Source: Halothiobacillus sp.
GTDB taxonomy: Bacteria; Pseudomonadota; Gammaproteobacteria; Halothiobacillales; Halothiobacillaceae
Assembly: GCA_016278265.1 (NCBI GenBank)
Contig: JADQCE010000002.1
Span: forward strand, 186,001-250,000
Direction: 5' to 3'
DNA length: 64,000 nt
The notes beneath the pieces are model-generated. The model saw only the letters and a program-made list of their open reading frames with translations, made no database searches and was not told the origin of the DNA. Of this stretch, positions 36,897 through 46,101 are shown piece after piece. How positions within the stretch are numbered: position 1 is the stretch's first letter; every line of letters begins with the position of its first letter. The position numbers were made by a program, and so were the translations under genes.

Positions 36897-39290
36897 ATGC
36901 CGGAGAAGCACTTGATGTCATCTGTTCCTGCCGATCTGTCCACGTCGTTGTTCCATCGCTGTCGATGGTGGCGGGGGATCCTGCTGTCGGTGCTGTTGGT
37001 GGCGGCTGGCCCCGCGCTCGCTCAACAGGTGGGCAGCCAGGCTCAGTCCGCGGCAGGACAGTCGGCCGATGCCGAGGCAAGTTCCCCGGCCGGTGGCGAG
37101 GGCCGCTATGCGGGTCTGATCGAATTGCTCGAGGATCCGGCCAAGCGCGACCAGCTGATCGCGGAGCTCGAGCGGCTGTCTTCGAGTAGCGCTGAGTCGT
37201 CGGGCGACGCCTCCGAGCAGGCAACCGATGCCTCGGGGACTACCGTTGGCATCGCCTCGGGTCTGGTGGGTATCGTTTCGGGCACTGTGGCCGACATGGC
37301 CGGGGCGGCCTCGCGACTGGCGAAAGATGGTGTCGACGTGGAGTGGGTCTTGGTCGGACAGATCGCCTGGCGGGCGGTCGCGGCGCTTGCCATTGCCTAC
37401 CTGGTGCTGGTCATTGGCCGGCGTTTGCTCGGTGGGGTGTGGCGACGTCTCGATGCCTATGCCCAATCGGCCACCACGCGCCATCGACTCTTTCGTACCG
37501 GAATTGCCGTGCTCGCCAGCCTGGCCCTGGGCGTGGTGCTGCTGGCGGTGGCCTACGTCGCGGCTCAGGCAAGCGTGTGGTGGTTGGCCGACGGGAACGA
37601 AATCACGGGTGCCGTGCTCGGCCTGACCCTGCAGGCCTTTATCGTGGTCGAGGTCGCTCACTTGGTGATCGCGACGGCGTTTGCCCCGGCGTCACCCGGG
37701 TTGCGCCTGTTCCGGATGTCGAAGGCTGACTCGGATTTCTGGTCCGGCTGGCTCTCGCGCGTGGTCTGGCTCATGGGGTATGGCGGGGTGATGCTGGTGC
37801 CTGCCATCGAGCTGGCGGATCGAGACGATCTGGCCCGCGCGGTTGGCTGGGGTGTGGCGCTGGTGGCGTTGGCCTATACCTGGAGTCGGCTGTGGAAGGC
37901 GCGGAGCACGGTGCGCGCGGCACTCGTCTCGCGCGGCGAGCGCAGTCGCCAGGCTGTCGCCTCCTGGGCCTACCAGCTCTTGGGTGCCAGCTGGCACTGG
38001 CTGGCGATGATCTATGCGATGGGCGTGTTCGTCATGGCGATCACCCGGCCGGGCGAGTCGCTACCGTTCGTCGCGCTGGCAACCTTCAATACCGTCGCCA
38101 TCGTCGGGGCGGCCATCTTTGTGGCCGCGATGCTGACGCAGTGGATCGGCCGGGGCGTGCCGGTGCCCGATAGCCTGCTTTGCCGCATGCCCACGCTGCA
38201 GTTGCGACTGAATACCTACGTGCCGCTGATTTTGCGGATCGTGCGGATCGTCATTGGGATCGTGGCGCTGTTTGGCGTGTTGTCGGTCTGGCACCTGGTC
38301 GACATGTTTGCCTGGCTTGCCAGTGACAATGGCCGATGGTTGCTCGCGTCGGTGATCGATATCTCGATCGTGTTGCTGATCGCGTTGCTGGCCTGGCTGG
38401 TAGCCACCGGCCTGATCGAGGCGAAGCTCAACAGCGACGTAGACATGCCGTCGGCGCGGCTACAGACGCTCCTGTCCCTGTTCCGCAACGCCATCGCGAT
38501 TGCCCTGGTCGTCATCACCGCGATGATCATTCTCTCGGAGTTGGGGGTGAATATCGGACCCTTGCTCGCCGGTGCGGGCGTGCTGGGTCTTGCCATCGGT
38601 TTCGGTGCGCAGAAAATGGTCCAGGACGTCATCACCGGGGTGTTCATCCAGATCGAGAACGCCATCAATACCGGCGACGTGATCACCGTGGCCAACGTGA
38701 CCGGTACCGCCGAGCGATTGTCCATTCGCTCGGTGTCGATCCGCGACCTGTCCGGGACGGTCCACGTCATCCCGTTCTCGTCGGTGGATATCGTCTCGAA
38801 CTACATGCGCGAATACGCCTTCCACAAGGGCGAATACGGCATCGCCTATCGCGAGAGCATCGATGATGCGATTGCCCAGCTCAAGGCGGCGTTCGACGAG
38901 TTGGTGGCCGATCCGGACTATAAGGCTCGTATCCTCGAGCCCATCGAGATCCCGGGGGTGGTCGCGCTGGCCGACAGTTCGGTCAATATCCGCACGATGA
39001 TCAAGACCACGCCGGGGGATCAGTGGTCCGTCGGCCGGGCGTACAACCGCCTGGTGAAGATGTACTTCGACAAGGCGGGCATCGAGATCCCGTTCCCGCA
39101 TACCACGATGTACTTCGGTGTGGACAAAGACGGCACCGCCCCGCCGGCCAACGTGCACATGTTGAAAGACGAGCAGGTGGACGACGAATACGAAACCGCG
39201 TCCGACCGCCGCACGCGGCGTGGCCAGAAGCCCGATGGGCCGGGCGGAAAGGTGCCCGACAGCGACGACGTCGACGTGCCGGAAGACTGA
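36897..39290 (+). CDS. ybiO: Mechanosensitive ion channel, MscS superfamily, YbiO-like
   Basis: 797-residue large MscS-type channel. A signal or anchor segment (about 25-42) is followed by a periplasmic coiled region (about 60-130), roughly nine to ten TM segments, then the MscS core: pore helix ending LGLAIGFGAQKMVQDVITGVFIQIENAINTGDVITV, and the beta domain with LSIRSVSIRDLSGTVHVIPFSSVD. Sequence is closest to YbiO/MscM. The cytoplasmic tail is long and charged. ATG 36897 or 36915 could start it; 36897 is listed. The gene stands alone with a terminator behind it. Confidence 0.88.
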   Translation: MPEKHLMSSVPADLSTSLFHRCRWWRGILLSVLLVAAGPALAQQVGSQAQSAAGQSADAEASSPAGGEGRYAGLIELLEDPAKRDQLIAELERLSSSSAESSGDASEQATDASGTTVGIASGLVGIVSGTVADMAGAASRLAKDGVDVEWVLVGQIAWRAVAALAIAYLVLVIGRRLLGGVWRRLDAYAQSATTRHRLFRTGIAVLASLALGVVLLAVAYVAAQASVWWLADGNEITGAVLGLTLQAFIVVEVAHLVIATAFAPASPGLRLFRMSKADSDFWSGWLSRVVWLMGYGGVMLVPAIELADRDDLARAVGWGVALVALAYTWSRLWKARSTVRAALVSRGERSRQAVASWAYQLLGASWHWLAMIYAMGVFVMAITRPGESLPFVALATFNTVAIVGAAIFVAAMLTQWIGRGVPVPDSLLCRMPTLQLRLNTYVPLILRIVRIVIGIVALFGVLSVWHLVDMFAWLASDNGRWLLASVIDISIVLLIALLAWLVATGLIEAKLNSDVDMPSARLQTLLSLFRNAIAIALVVITAMIILSELGVNIGPLLAGAGVLGLAIGFGAQKMVQDVITGVFIQIENAINTGDVITVANVTGTAERLSIRSVSIRDLSGTVHVIPFSSVDIVSNYMREYAFHKGEYGIAYRESIDDAIAQLKAAFDELVADPDYKARILEPIEIPGVVALADSSVNIRTMIKTTPGDQWSVGRAYNRLVKMYFDKAGIEIPFPHTTMYFGVDKDGTAPPANVHMLKDEQVDDEYETASDRRTRRGQKPDGPGGKVPDSDDVDVPED

Positions 39291-39314
39291 CCTCGCACAG
39301 TGGTGGCAAGCGTG

Positions 39315-39352
39315 AAAAAGCCCCGACGTGGCCCGCACGTCGGGGCTTTTTC
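39315..39352 (+). terminator. Rho-independent terminator of the MscS-like gene
   Basis: AAAAAGCCCCGACGTG / CACGTCGGGGCTTTTT hairpin with a small loop and a T-run on both strands; it may also serve the convergent Tll0287-like gene. Confidence 0.9.
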
Positions 39353-39376
39353 TTTGCCCGCCCAAAAGGGCGGGGG

Positions 39377-39973
39377 TCAGTCGTCGAGCGCCGCGGTGAC
39401 GGAGAACGCGCCGCGGATGTCGCCTTCCTCGAACCCGGTTGCCTGGTCATCTGGATACAGACGATCGATCTCGGCCTTGAGCTTGGGATCGACGTCCTGG
39501 CCATGGCAGGTAAGGCAGACGCCCTCGGTGGCGATCGCTTGCATGAAGCGCAGCTGTTTCTCGCCGTCGACCTCCTTGACCTCGTGCCAGGCAATTTCAC
39601 CGACCGGCGTGCCAGCGGCCTGGCGTGCCTCGAAGTCCTCGAGAACGGCACGCTCCCAGTCGGTGGCTGCGGTCGCCCGCGGTTTGAGACTGGTGCGGCG
39701 CAGGGTGTGGCCACTTTCCGCATTCAGGTTGGCGGCGATTTCCGGGGCGCGCTCATTGCACACCTGGACGGCGGCCATCGGACCACCTGCTTTCATGGCA
39801 GCCTGCAACTCGCCCTTTAGCGTCTTGCCGAAGGCCTGCATGGTGGCCTTGTAGTCCTGCAGTTGCGCCGTGACCGCCTCGTCGGTCGAGGTGCCGGTCT
39901 GGGTCGGCATTGCGGCCACGCTCAGTGCGGTGGCGGCAAGCAGCGAGGGAATGAGTCGAGTTTGCTTGGCCAT
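39377..39973 (-). CDS. Exported mono-heme protein, Tll0287-like (DUF3365)
   Basis: 198-residue protein with an N-terminal signal peptide (cleavage near AAAMP or shortly after) and one heme-c site C153-L-T-C156-H157. The fold matches the Tll0287/DUF3365 family (VQVCNERAPEIA, LRRTSLKPRATAATDWERAVLEDF), periplasmic heme or redox sensors sometimes fused to kinases; here it stands alone. It is expected in the periplasm after heme attachment by the Ccm system. Partner is not apparent. ATG 39973 has AGGAGACACCC 5-6 bases upstream. Confidence 0.88.
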   Translation of the reverse strand: MAKQTRLIPSLLAATALSVAAMPTQTGTSTDEAVTAQLQDYKATMQAFGKTLKGELQAAMKAGGPMAAVQVCNERAPEIAANLNAESGHTLRRTSLKPRATAATDWERAVLEDFEARQAAGTPVGEIAWHEVKEVDGEKQLRFMQAIATEGVCLTCHGQDVDPKLKAEIDRLYPDDQATGFEEGDIRGAFSVTAALDD

Positions 39974-40080
39974 GGGTGTCTCCTTAAATTGGCCGGCGGA
40001 TAAGCGGTGGCAATGGGGGTAAACACTCAGCGTGTGGTGGATCCCTGAGAGCGGCGCAAGATCGAGCGCGATCCAGCACG

Positions 40081-40110
40081 AAAAACGCCGGCCTCTGGGG
40101 AGGCCGGCGT
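40081..40110 (-). terminator. Rho-independent terminator of the DUF1134 gene
   Basis: Stem ACGCCGGCCT / AGGCCGGCGT with a 6-base loop, followed on the minus strand by TTTTT; it lies 25 bases past the DUF1134 stop. Confidence 0.85.
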
Positions 40111-40135
40111 CGAAGATCGCTGCGAGTCCTGCGGA

Positions 40136-40741
40136 TCAGAACGGGTTGTAGGATTTCTCCTGAGTGAATTGCGTGTAACCCACGCCGGCCCCCAGCCGTA
40201 GGCCGACGCCGACGCGAATCGGCGCGACCACGATCGACTGGCTGCGCAGGTACTGCATGCCCACCCCGCCGACGACGAACGCCGAGCCATTGACGCCCGC
40301 GAACCGCTGGAAGATCAGATCGGGGCGCGGCAGGTTATAGACCAGCATGAACACCCGCCCGGCATCGCCGCCAAAGTCCCAGCCAACCGATGGCCCTTGC
40401 CAGTAGATGGTCTGCTTCTCGCCGGCCTTCGCCATGAATTCCCCCATGCCGTAGCGAACCCCCACGACGATCGCGCCACCGCCTTCCTCGCCCTTGATGA
40501 TGGCGTTGGGCCGGCCGTACTCGGCGAAGGCCCGGTCGATCATCCGGGCGATGCCCTCGGCCGATCCACCTAGGAAATCGACCGCTTCCTGGGTCGTCTC
40601 GTACTGGTCGTAGCCTTCCTCCGATTTGGACTGACCGGCGTCACCTTTCGTCGAGCCCGCGCTCGGCGGGTTGCTGGCGCAGCCAGCGAGGAACAAGGCG
40701 GTCACCAATGCCATGAGCAGGGTGGGGAGACGTGAGTTCAT
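40136..40741 (-). CDS. DUF1134 (EipA-like) lipoprotein
   Basis: 201-residue protein. MNSRLPTLLMALVTALFLAGC gives a type II signal with lipidated Cys21. The rest is the DUF1134 family (also called EipA in Brucella, an envelope-integrity factor): GGAIVVGVRYGMGEF, IYWQGPSVGWDFGGDAGRVFMLVYNL and a glycine-rich C-terminus. ATG 40741 is preferred over 40786 because it gives a clean lipobox. An acidic Ser/Gly linker follows the Cys. Confidence 0.82.
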   Translation of the reverse strand: MNSRLPTLLMALVTALFLAGCASNPPSAGSTKGDAGQSKSEEGYDQYETTQEAVDFLGGSAEGIARMIDRAFAEYGRPNAIIKGEEGGGAIVVGVRYGMGEFMAKAGEKQTIYWQGPSVGWDFGGDAGRVFMLVYNLPRPDLIFQRFAGVNGSAFVVGGVGMQYLRSQSIVVAPIRVGVGLRLGAGVGYTQFTQEKSYNPF

Positions 40742-40894
40742 GGCCGAAGGTGTGAAGCGTGGGGCGTTGAGGAAAGTGCCTGGCATGTTTCGAAAGATCC
40801 CTTGTTCAGAATGAAACGGCGTGTCGAAAGCTTCCTTCAAGCAGACCGGCGCAAGCCGCAAAAGTTGCGCGAAGGTCGGTCGCACCGGTCCGGT

Positions 40895-40926
40895 TGACAA
40901 CCCGCTGTTTTGTCGCAAGCATACGC
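40895..40926 (+). promoter_or_regulatory. Possible promoter of dcd
   Basis: A perfect -35 TTGACA at 40895-40900, but the best -10 (CATACG or GCATAC) sits at a 19-20 base spacing, longer than ideal. About 50 bases before the dcd start. Confidence 0.4.
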
Positions 40927-40977
40927 GCTTTGCCCCGGGATCGCCCGGCGGCGTCGCCTTTGCAACGGGATGAACGA

Positions 40978-41559
40978 ATGAGTATCAAGTCCGATCGCTG
41001 GATCCGCCGAATGGCCGAGGAGCACGGCATGATCGAGCCGTTCGAGCCGGGACAGGTTCGTAGCAGCCGGGACAGCGAGGGCAACGATGTGCCCATGGTG
41101 TCCTACGGCACCTCGAGCTACGGCTACGACGTGCGCTGTTCGACTCATTTCAAGGTGTTCACCAACATCAACACCACGATCGTCGACCCAAAGGACTTCG
41201 ACGAACGCAGTTTCGTCGACGTGCACTCGGACGTCTGCATCATCCCGCCGAACTCGTTCGCCCTGGCGCATACGGTTGAGTACTTCCGCATCCCGCGCAA
41301 CGTATTGACCATCTGCCTGGGAAAGTCGACCTATGCCCGCTGCGGCATCATCGTCAACGTCACCCCGCTCGAGCCGGAATGGGAGGGTCACGTGACGCTT
41401 GAATTCTCCAACACCACGCCCATTCCGGCAAAGATCTATGCAAACGAGGGCGTGGCGCAGATGTTGTTCCTCGAGTCCGACGAAGTCTGCGAGACCTCGT
41501 ACCGGGATCGTGGTGGCAAGTACCAGGGACAGCGCGGCGTCACCCTGCCATCGGCGTAA
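40978..41559 (+). CDS. dcd: dCTP deaminase
   Basis: 193-residue Dcd, a homotrimer that converts dCTP to dUTP, the main source of dUMP for dTMP in gammaproteobacteria. Catalytic residues fall in GKSTYARCG (Ser and Arg) and HVTLEFSN (Glu). ATG 40978 is the family start ([22 protein letters not shown]). Genes on either side are unrelated; a HAD phosphatase converges on it. Confidence 0.95.
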   Translation: MSIKSDRWIRRMAEEHGMIEPFEPGQVRSSRDSEGNDVPMVSYGTSSYGYDVRCSTHFKVFTNINTTIVDPKDFDERSFVDVHSDVCIIPPNSFALAHTVEYFRIPRNVLTICLGKSTYARCGIIVNVTPLEPEWEGHVTLEFSNTTPIPAKIYANEGVAQMLFLESDEVCETSYRDRGGKYQGQRGVTLPSA

Positions 41560-41601
41560 CGCCGTTTCGGGACTCGCCCTTGGCGTATCCCGTGACCTTT
41601 T

Positions 41602-42276
41602 CTATCCCGCCGTTTCCTCGACGGCGTTGAGCGCTAGGATCTTCCAACTCCGTGCCTCGGCCTCGCGCCGCAGCACCGGGTCCGGGTCGACCGCGACCGG
41701 GTGATCGACCTGCTCGAGCAGCGGCAGGTCGTTGCGCGAGTCGGAATAGAACCAGGTCTCCTCCGGGCGCGCCTGCTGCGTTTCCAGCCATTCCTCCAAC
41801 GCCAGGATCTTGCCGTGCTGGAAGGTCGGCGTGCCAGTGTAGCGGCCGGTATAGCGACCGTTGCGCCGCTCAGGCTCGGTCGCCAGCAGGTGCGGGATCT
41901 CCAGCAGTTGGGCGATCGGCCCGGTGACGAAGGCATTTGTCGCCGTGATCAACATCAGGGTATGGCCCTGGCGCCGATGGGATTCGACCAGCTCGCGGGC
42001 CGCCCGCGTGATCATCGGCCGGATGTCCTTTTCGATGAACTCGGCCCGCCACGTCTCCAGATCCTCGGCCGGGTGCTCGGCCAAGGGGGCGAGGGCGAAG
42101 CGCAAGTAGGCGTCGATATCGAGCGTTCCCTGCTGATAATGGCGCAGGAACTCATCGTTGTGACGGGCATAATCGTCGGCGTCGACAATGCCGTGTTCGG
42201 TCATGAAGGCGCCCCAGGCGTGATCGGAATCACCGGCGAGCAAGGTGTTGTCGAGGTCGAAGATGGCGAGTTTCAC
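41602..42276 (-). CDS. HAD-superfamily phosphatase (SerB-like, subfamily IB)
   Basis: 224-residue HAD hydrolase. Motif I reads FDLDNTLL with nucleophile Asp7 and acid/base Asp9; motif II is LMLITATN and motif III/IV YSDSRNDLPLLEQVD. The helical cap between motif I and II is the IB type shared with phosphoserine phosphatase, but key SerB residues are not all there, so the substrate is unknown. Start is GTG 42276, whose perfect AGGAGG lies 6 bases upstream; the open frame continues but is not supported. Divergent from rppH, a common neighbour in gammaproteobacteria. Confidence 0.87.
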   Translation of the reverse strand: MKLAIFDLDNTLLAGDSDHAWGAFMTEHGIVDADDYARHNDEFLRHYQQGTLDIDAYLRFALAPLAEHPAEDLETWRAEFIEKDIRPMITRAARELVESHRRQGHTLMLITATNAFVTGPIAQLLEIPHLLATEPERRNGRYTGRYTGTPTFQHGKILALEEWLETQQARPEETWFYSDSRNDLPLLEQVDHPVAVDPDPVLRREAEARSWKILALNAVEETAG

Positions 42277-42738
42277 GAAAGGCCTCCTGCCGGCAGGGCG
42301 CGTTTCGCCTGCCGTCATGATCGCGTTGGATCCCGGACGGTGCCGGGTCGACGGGCGCGCATGATACCCCAACATGGGCGGATCTTGGCCTGGCTGAATT
42401 CCCGCCTGGCTTTCCGGGGTGTTGCCTGTGGATAGCGGTCTGCCCGGAAGGGCTTCGTGGCTTTCCCGATCCGCCATCATGATGATTTTCTAAGGGCACC
42501 CAGCCCGTTTTCCGGCCGTCGTGTCGATGGCGAAATACGCTGGGAACCCAGTGGCGTTGGTGATTCCAGCCGAGGTTCGTCAGCCGGCTGGTCGCGTCGG
42601 TTTATCGCCCCGGGGTTTTGTGAAAGAATCAATGACACTTGGGTGACCACCCACGGCCGAGCGCCGACGTGGTGGTTTACCCCTGCGGGGCGCGACGTCC
42701 CGCCATTTCAGGCGACTGACTTTTGCAAGAGTGGAATC
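42277..42738. other. Intergenic region between HAD phosphatase and rppH
   Basis: 462 bases without a convincing gene. An in-frame open stretch runs into rppH from 42457, but its residues are not RppH-like. An inverted repeat GGGTGACCACC (42641-42651) and GGTGGTTTACCC (42671-42682) could form a hairpin or operator ahead of rppH. No promoter could be fixed. Confidence 0.45.
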
Positions 42739-43317
42739 GTGATTGACCGTAGCGGCTTTCGACCCAATGTCGGCATTATCGTGTGCAACCAGCGAGGCGA
42801 GGTCTTCTGGGGCAAACGGGTAGGGCATCGTTCCTGGCAGTTTCCCCAAGGGGGCATCAATGTCGAGGAGCGGCCGCTGGAGGCCATGTATCGTGAGCTC
42901 CACGAAGAGGTGGGGCTGTTGCCCGAGCATGTCTCGGTGATGGGGTGGACCCGAGGCTGGCTGCGTTACCGGTTGCCGCGCAACATGGTGCGTCGTCACG
43001 TCCAGCCCGTTTGCATTGGTCAGAAGCAGAAGTGGTTTCTCCTGCGCCTGCGCACCGACGAGAGCGCCTTCGACCTCAACGCCACCCACAAGCCGGAATT
43101 CGACGGTTGGGAATGGCGTCCCTTCTGGTCGATCCTGCCCGAAGTGATCTACTTCAAGCGCACCGTCTATTTCCAGGCGTTGCACCAGCTCGCGCCCTTC
43201 ATCGAGGGCGTGCCCGCCGAATGCCCGGACGACTGCCTGCCCGAGCAACTCGAGCGGCGCGGCGGCCGGGACCCATCGGCCGATCTGGCCCCGGCGGGGA
43301 ATCGCGATGCTCGATGA
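42739..43317 (+). CDS. rppH: RNA pyrophosphohydrolase RppH
   Basis: 192-residue Nudix enzyme that removes pyrophosphate from 5' triphosphate RNA to start decay. The Nudix box is at residues 38-60 (SWQFPQGGINVEERP... RELHEEVGL). N-terminal FRPNVGIIVCNQRGEVFW and the C-terminal FKRTVYFQALHQLAP are RppH-specific. Start is GTG 42739, giving V-I-D-R-S-G-F, equivalent to the E. coli N-terminus. The 3' end overlaps ptsP by 11 bases, so the two are probably co-expressed, an order common in gammaproteobacteria. Confidence 0.95.
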   Translation: MIDRSGFRPNVGIIVCNQRGEVFWGKRVGHRSWQFPQGGINVEERPLEAMYRELHEEVGLLPEHVSVMGWTRGWLRYRLPRNMVRRHVQPVCIGQKQKWFLLRLRTDESAFDLNATHKPEFDGWEWRPFWSILPEVIYFKRTVYFQALHQLAPFIEGVPAECPDDCLPEQLERRGGRDPSADLAPAGNRDAR

Positions 43318-45598
43318 ACTGCGCCAGATCGTCACCGAGGTCTCCAAGTCCGCCGACCTGCGGGCCGCGCTCGACCTGATCGCCCGGCGGGTGCAGTCGG
43401 CGCTCGACGTCTCGGTCTGCTCGGTCTACGTCTTGGGCGGCGACGAGGCCGAAGCGATCGAACCGAGCCTGGTCCTGCAGGCCACCGAGGGGTTGAACAA
43501 GGCGATGGTGGGGCATGTGTCGCTCGCCCTCGACGAAGGTATGGTCGGGCTGGTCGCACGCCGGGCCGAGGTGATCAACCTCGAGGATGCCTCGCTGCAC
43601 CCGGCCTTCAAGTTTGTTACCGATATCGGCGAGGAGCCCTACCACGGGTTCCTCGGCGTGCCGATCATCCATCGCGGGGACGTGCTGGGCGTGCTCGTCG
43701 TGCAGGCCCGCGAGCGGCGCCGGTTTTCCGACGATCAGGAATCCTTCGTTGTCACCCTGGCCACCCAGTTGGCCTCGGCCATTCGCCATGCCCGCGCGAG
43801 CGGCGAGTTGATGCGCACCGGCAACGAGCCGGGCGGTTTTGACTCGGCCTTCTCGGCGCGCGGGTTGCCGGGTTCGCCCGGCGTGGTGTTCGGCACGGCG
43901 GTGGTGGTCGCCGACGGCCAGTCGCTGGAGATGGTCGAGGATCGCGATGTCGAGGACATCGACCACGAACTGGCCATGCTCGACAGTGCGATCGAGGCGG
44001 TCCGCCAGGAATTCGAGCAGCTCAAGATCGACTTCGCGCGGGCATCTGGCAGCGAGGAGGAGAACCTGCTGTTCGATGCCTATATCCGCATGCTGTCGGG
44101 TGGTTCGCTGGTCGAGGCGATCGAGCAGCATATCCGCGCCGGCCGGTGGGCAGGGGCGGCGTTGCGCGATGCGATCGCCGAGCACGCCGCGGTGTTCGAG
44201 CAGATGAGCGATGCCTACCTGCGCGAGCGTGCCCAGGACATCCGCGATCTGGGCAACCGGGTGCTGCAGAAGCTGCATGCCGAGAGTGCCGGTCCGACCG
44301 ACTGGCCCGACCAGATCGTGCTGGTCGGCAACGACTTGTCCGCCTCGCATCTGGCCGAGGTGCCCACCGAACGCTTGGTGGGCATCGTCTCGTCGACCGG
44401 CTCGGGCTCCTCGCACCTCGCGATTCTGGCGCGTGCGCTGGGCGTGCCCGCGGCGATGGGCGTCTCCGACCTGCCGATCTCGCGTCTGCGCAACAAGGAA
44501 GTGGTGGTCGACGGTTACCGCGGCCTGGTTGTCGTGCGCCCACGTGGCTCGCTGCGCGAGGAAATGCGACGGCTGGCCCGCGAGGAGGCCGAGCTGACCG
44601 AAGAGCTCGCCGCCCTGCGCGACGAGCCGGCGCTGACCAGTGATGGCGTGCGCGTGGCCATGCACGTCAATATCGGCCTGCTCTCGGACATGGCGCCCTC
44701 GCTGACCGTCGGCGCCGAGGGCATTGGCCTGTACCGCACCGAGGTGCCGTTCCAGATTCGCAAGCAGTTTCCCGGCGAGGAAGAGCAAGCGCATATCTAC
44801 CGCGAAGCGCTCGAGACCTTCGCCGGAAAGCCCGTGGTGTTGCGCACACTCGACGTGGGTGGCGACAAGCCGCTGTCGTATTTCCCCATCCGCGAGGACA
44901 ACCCCTTTCTCGGCTGGCGGGGCATCCGGTTGGTGCTCGACCACCCGGAGATCTTCCTCACCCAGATCCGCGCAATGCTCAAGGCCTCGGCGGGGTTGAA
45001 CAATCTGCATATCCTCTTGCCGATGATTTCAGCGGTGGAGGAGGTCGACCAGTCGCTGGCCTATATCGCGCAGGCATTCGACGAGGTGTCGGAGGAGATC
45101 GGCGAGATCCAGCGGCCGAAGATCGGGGTCATGATCGAGGTGCCCTCGGCGGTCTACCAGGCCGATGCACTGGCCCGTCGCTGTGATTTTCTCTCCATCG
45201 GCACCAACGATCTCACCCAGTACCTGTTGGCAATCGACCGCAACAACGAGCGAGTTGCCTCGCGTTACGATGCCCTGCACCCGGCGGTGCTCGCGGCGAT
45301 TCGCGATGTCTGTGCCGCCGGCGTGCGCCAGGAGTGCGAGGTTGCCGTCTGCGGCGAGCTGTCGGGTGATCCGCTCGGGGCGGTGCTGCTCCTGGGGCTG
45401 GGCATCCACTCGCTGTCGATGAGCGCCGGCTCGTTGCCGCGCATCAAGTGGGTAATTCGCAGTTTCTCGCATGCCGATGCCCAGGCGCTGCTGGAGCAGG
45501 CGATGCGTTGCGAGCGACCAGCCGAGATCCGCACCCTGCTCAACCAGGCGCTGGATGATCGCGGGTTGGGCGGCCTGATTCGCGCGGGCCGTTATTGA
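43307..45598 (+). CDS. ptsP: Phosphoenolpyruvate-protein phosphotransferase PtsP (EI-Ntr)
   Basis: 763-residue first enzyme of the nitrogen phosphotransferase system. An N-terminal GAF domain (about 1-165) is followed by a PEP-utilising enzyme mobile domain with phospho-His370 (GSGSSHLAIL) and a C-terminal PEP-binding TIM barrel (GAEGIGLYRTE, LRTLDVGGDKPL, DFLSIGTNDLTQYLLAIDR, CGELSGDPLG). The GAF separates it from sugar EI and may sense glutamine/2-oxoglutarate. ATG 43307 lies within the 3' end of rppH. NPr and EIIA-Ntr are not in the window. Confidence 0.96.
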   Translation: MLDELRQIVTEVSKSADLRAALDLIARRVQSALDVSVCSVYVLGGDEAEAIEPSLVLQATEGLNKAMVGHVSLALDEGMVGLVARRAEVINLEDASLHPAFKFVTDIGEEPYHGFLGVPIIHRGDVLGVLVVQARERRRFSDDQESFVVTLATQLASAIRHARASGELMRTGNEPGGFDSAFSARGLPGSPGVVFGTAVVVADGQSLEMVEDRDVEDIDHELAMLDSAIEAVRQEFEQLKIDFARASGSEEENLLFDAYIRMLSGGSLVEAIEQHIRAGRWAGAALRDAIAEHAAVFEQMSDAYLRERAQDIRDLGNRVLQKLHAESAGPTDWPDQIVLVGNDLSASHLAEVPTERLVGIVSSTGSGSSHLAILARALGVPAAMGVSDLPISRLRNKEVVVDGYRGLVVVRPRGSLREEMRRLAREEAELTEELAALRDEPALTSDGVRVAMHVNIGLLSDMAPSLTVGAEGIGLYRTEVPFQIRKQFPGEEEQAHIYREALETFAGKPVVLRTLDVGGDKPLSYFPIREDNPFLGWRGIRLVLDHPEIFLTQIRAMLKASAGLNNLHILLPMISAVEEVDQSLAYIAQAFDEVSEEIGEIQRPKIGVMIEVPSAVYQADALARRCDFLSIGTNDLTQYLLAIDRNNERVASRYDALHPAVLAAIRDVCAAGVRQECEVAVCGELSGDPLGAVLLLGLGIHSLSMSAGSLPRIKWVIRSFSHADAQALLEQAMRCERPAEIRTLLNQALDDRGLGGLIRAGRY

Positions 45599-45624
45599 CC
45601 GTCGCGCGATGCCGTGCGGGACGA

Positions 45625-45653
45625 TTGACTTGACCTCGGTCGATGCCTATCAT
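45625..45653 (+). promoter_or_regulatory. Promoter of the tRNA operon
   Basis: TTGACT, 17-base spacer, TATCAT (five of six matches each), followed by a GC-rich discriminator GGCGCAC typical of stringently controlled stable-RNA promoters. About 70 bases upstream of tRNA-Pro. Confidence 0.75.
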
Positions 45654-45724
45654 GGCGCACCTTCGTCACCGGCACGGGTCGAACCGCTCCGGCGGGGGAG
45701 GCGCGTTTGCGCGATGACGGCGAA

Positions 45725-45801
45725 CGGAGTGTAGCGCAGTTTGGTAGCGCACCTGGTTTGGGACCAGGTGGTCGGGGGTTCGAATCCCTCCACTCCGACC
45801 A
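45725..45801 (+). tRNA. tRNA-Pro (anticodon TGG)
   Basis: Acceptor stem CGGAGTG/CACTCCG, D-arm GCGCAG...GCGC, anticodon stem CCTGG/CCAGG with loop TTTGGGA (anticodon TGG), T-arm with GTTCGAATC, encoded CCA. First of three clustered tRNAs. Confidence 0.97.
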
Positions 45802-45819
45802 GTGAATTAGCCGAAACTT

Positions 45820-45896
45820 GCGCCTGTAGCTCAACCGGATAGAGCATCGGCCTTCTAAGCCGAGGGTTGCGGGTTCGAGTCCTGCCGGGCGCGCCA
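45820..45896 (+). tRNA. tRNA-Arg (anticodon TCT)
   Basis: Acceptor stem GCGCCTG/CGGGCGC with one G-U pair, D-arm GCTC...GAGC, anticodon stem TCGGC/GCCGA with loop CTTCTAA (anticodon TCT, reads AGA), T-arm with GTTCGAGTC, encoded CCA. Confidence 0.97.
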
Positions 45897-45932
45897 TAAG
45901 CGCACCTGCACGAACGGTGAAAGCCCTTCGAT

Positions 45933-46009
45933 GGTGACTGTAGCTCAGTTGGTAGAGCCCCGGATTGTGATTCCGGTGGTCGTGGGTTCGAATCCCATCA
46001 GTCACCCCA
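45933..46009 (+). tRNA. tRNA-His (anticodon GTG)
   Basis: Acceptor GTGACTG/CAGTCAC, anticodon stem CCGGA/TCCGG with loop TTGTGAT (anticodon GTG), T-arm GTTCGAATC, encoded CCA. The extra G at 45933 (G-1) faces discriminator C, the histidine identity pair. Confidence 0.97.
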
Positions 46010-46020
46010 CCATAGCGTCG

Positions 46021-46050
46021 AAAAAACCCGCCTGAGATGGCGGGTTTTTT
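46021..46050. terminator. Terminator after tRNA operon (bidirectional)
   Basis: Hairpin AAAAAACCCGCC / GGCGGGTTTTTT with a 6-base loop, 12 bases after tRNA-His. The A-run on the left side means it can also stop the convergent FlhB-like/FliK-like transcript. Confidence 0.92.
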
Positions 46051-46101
46051 CGTGCCTGACAACTTGCTCAGTCTCGGCGGTGAGACCACCTTGATCGCAG
46101 A

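Noticed and set aside
42457-42738. N-terminal extension of RppH
   Set aside because: In frame, but not RppH-like, and GTG 42739 gives the known N-terminus.
43199-45010. 603-codon frame opposite ptsP
   Set aside because: Mirrors ptsP; no domain recognised.
45592-46089. Minus-strand frame across the three tRNA genes
   Set aside because: tRNA cloverleaves are certain; frame is accidental (a known annotation error type).
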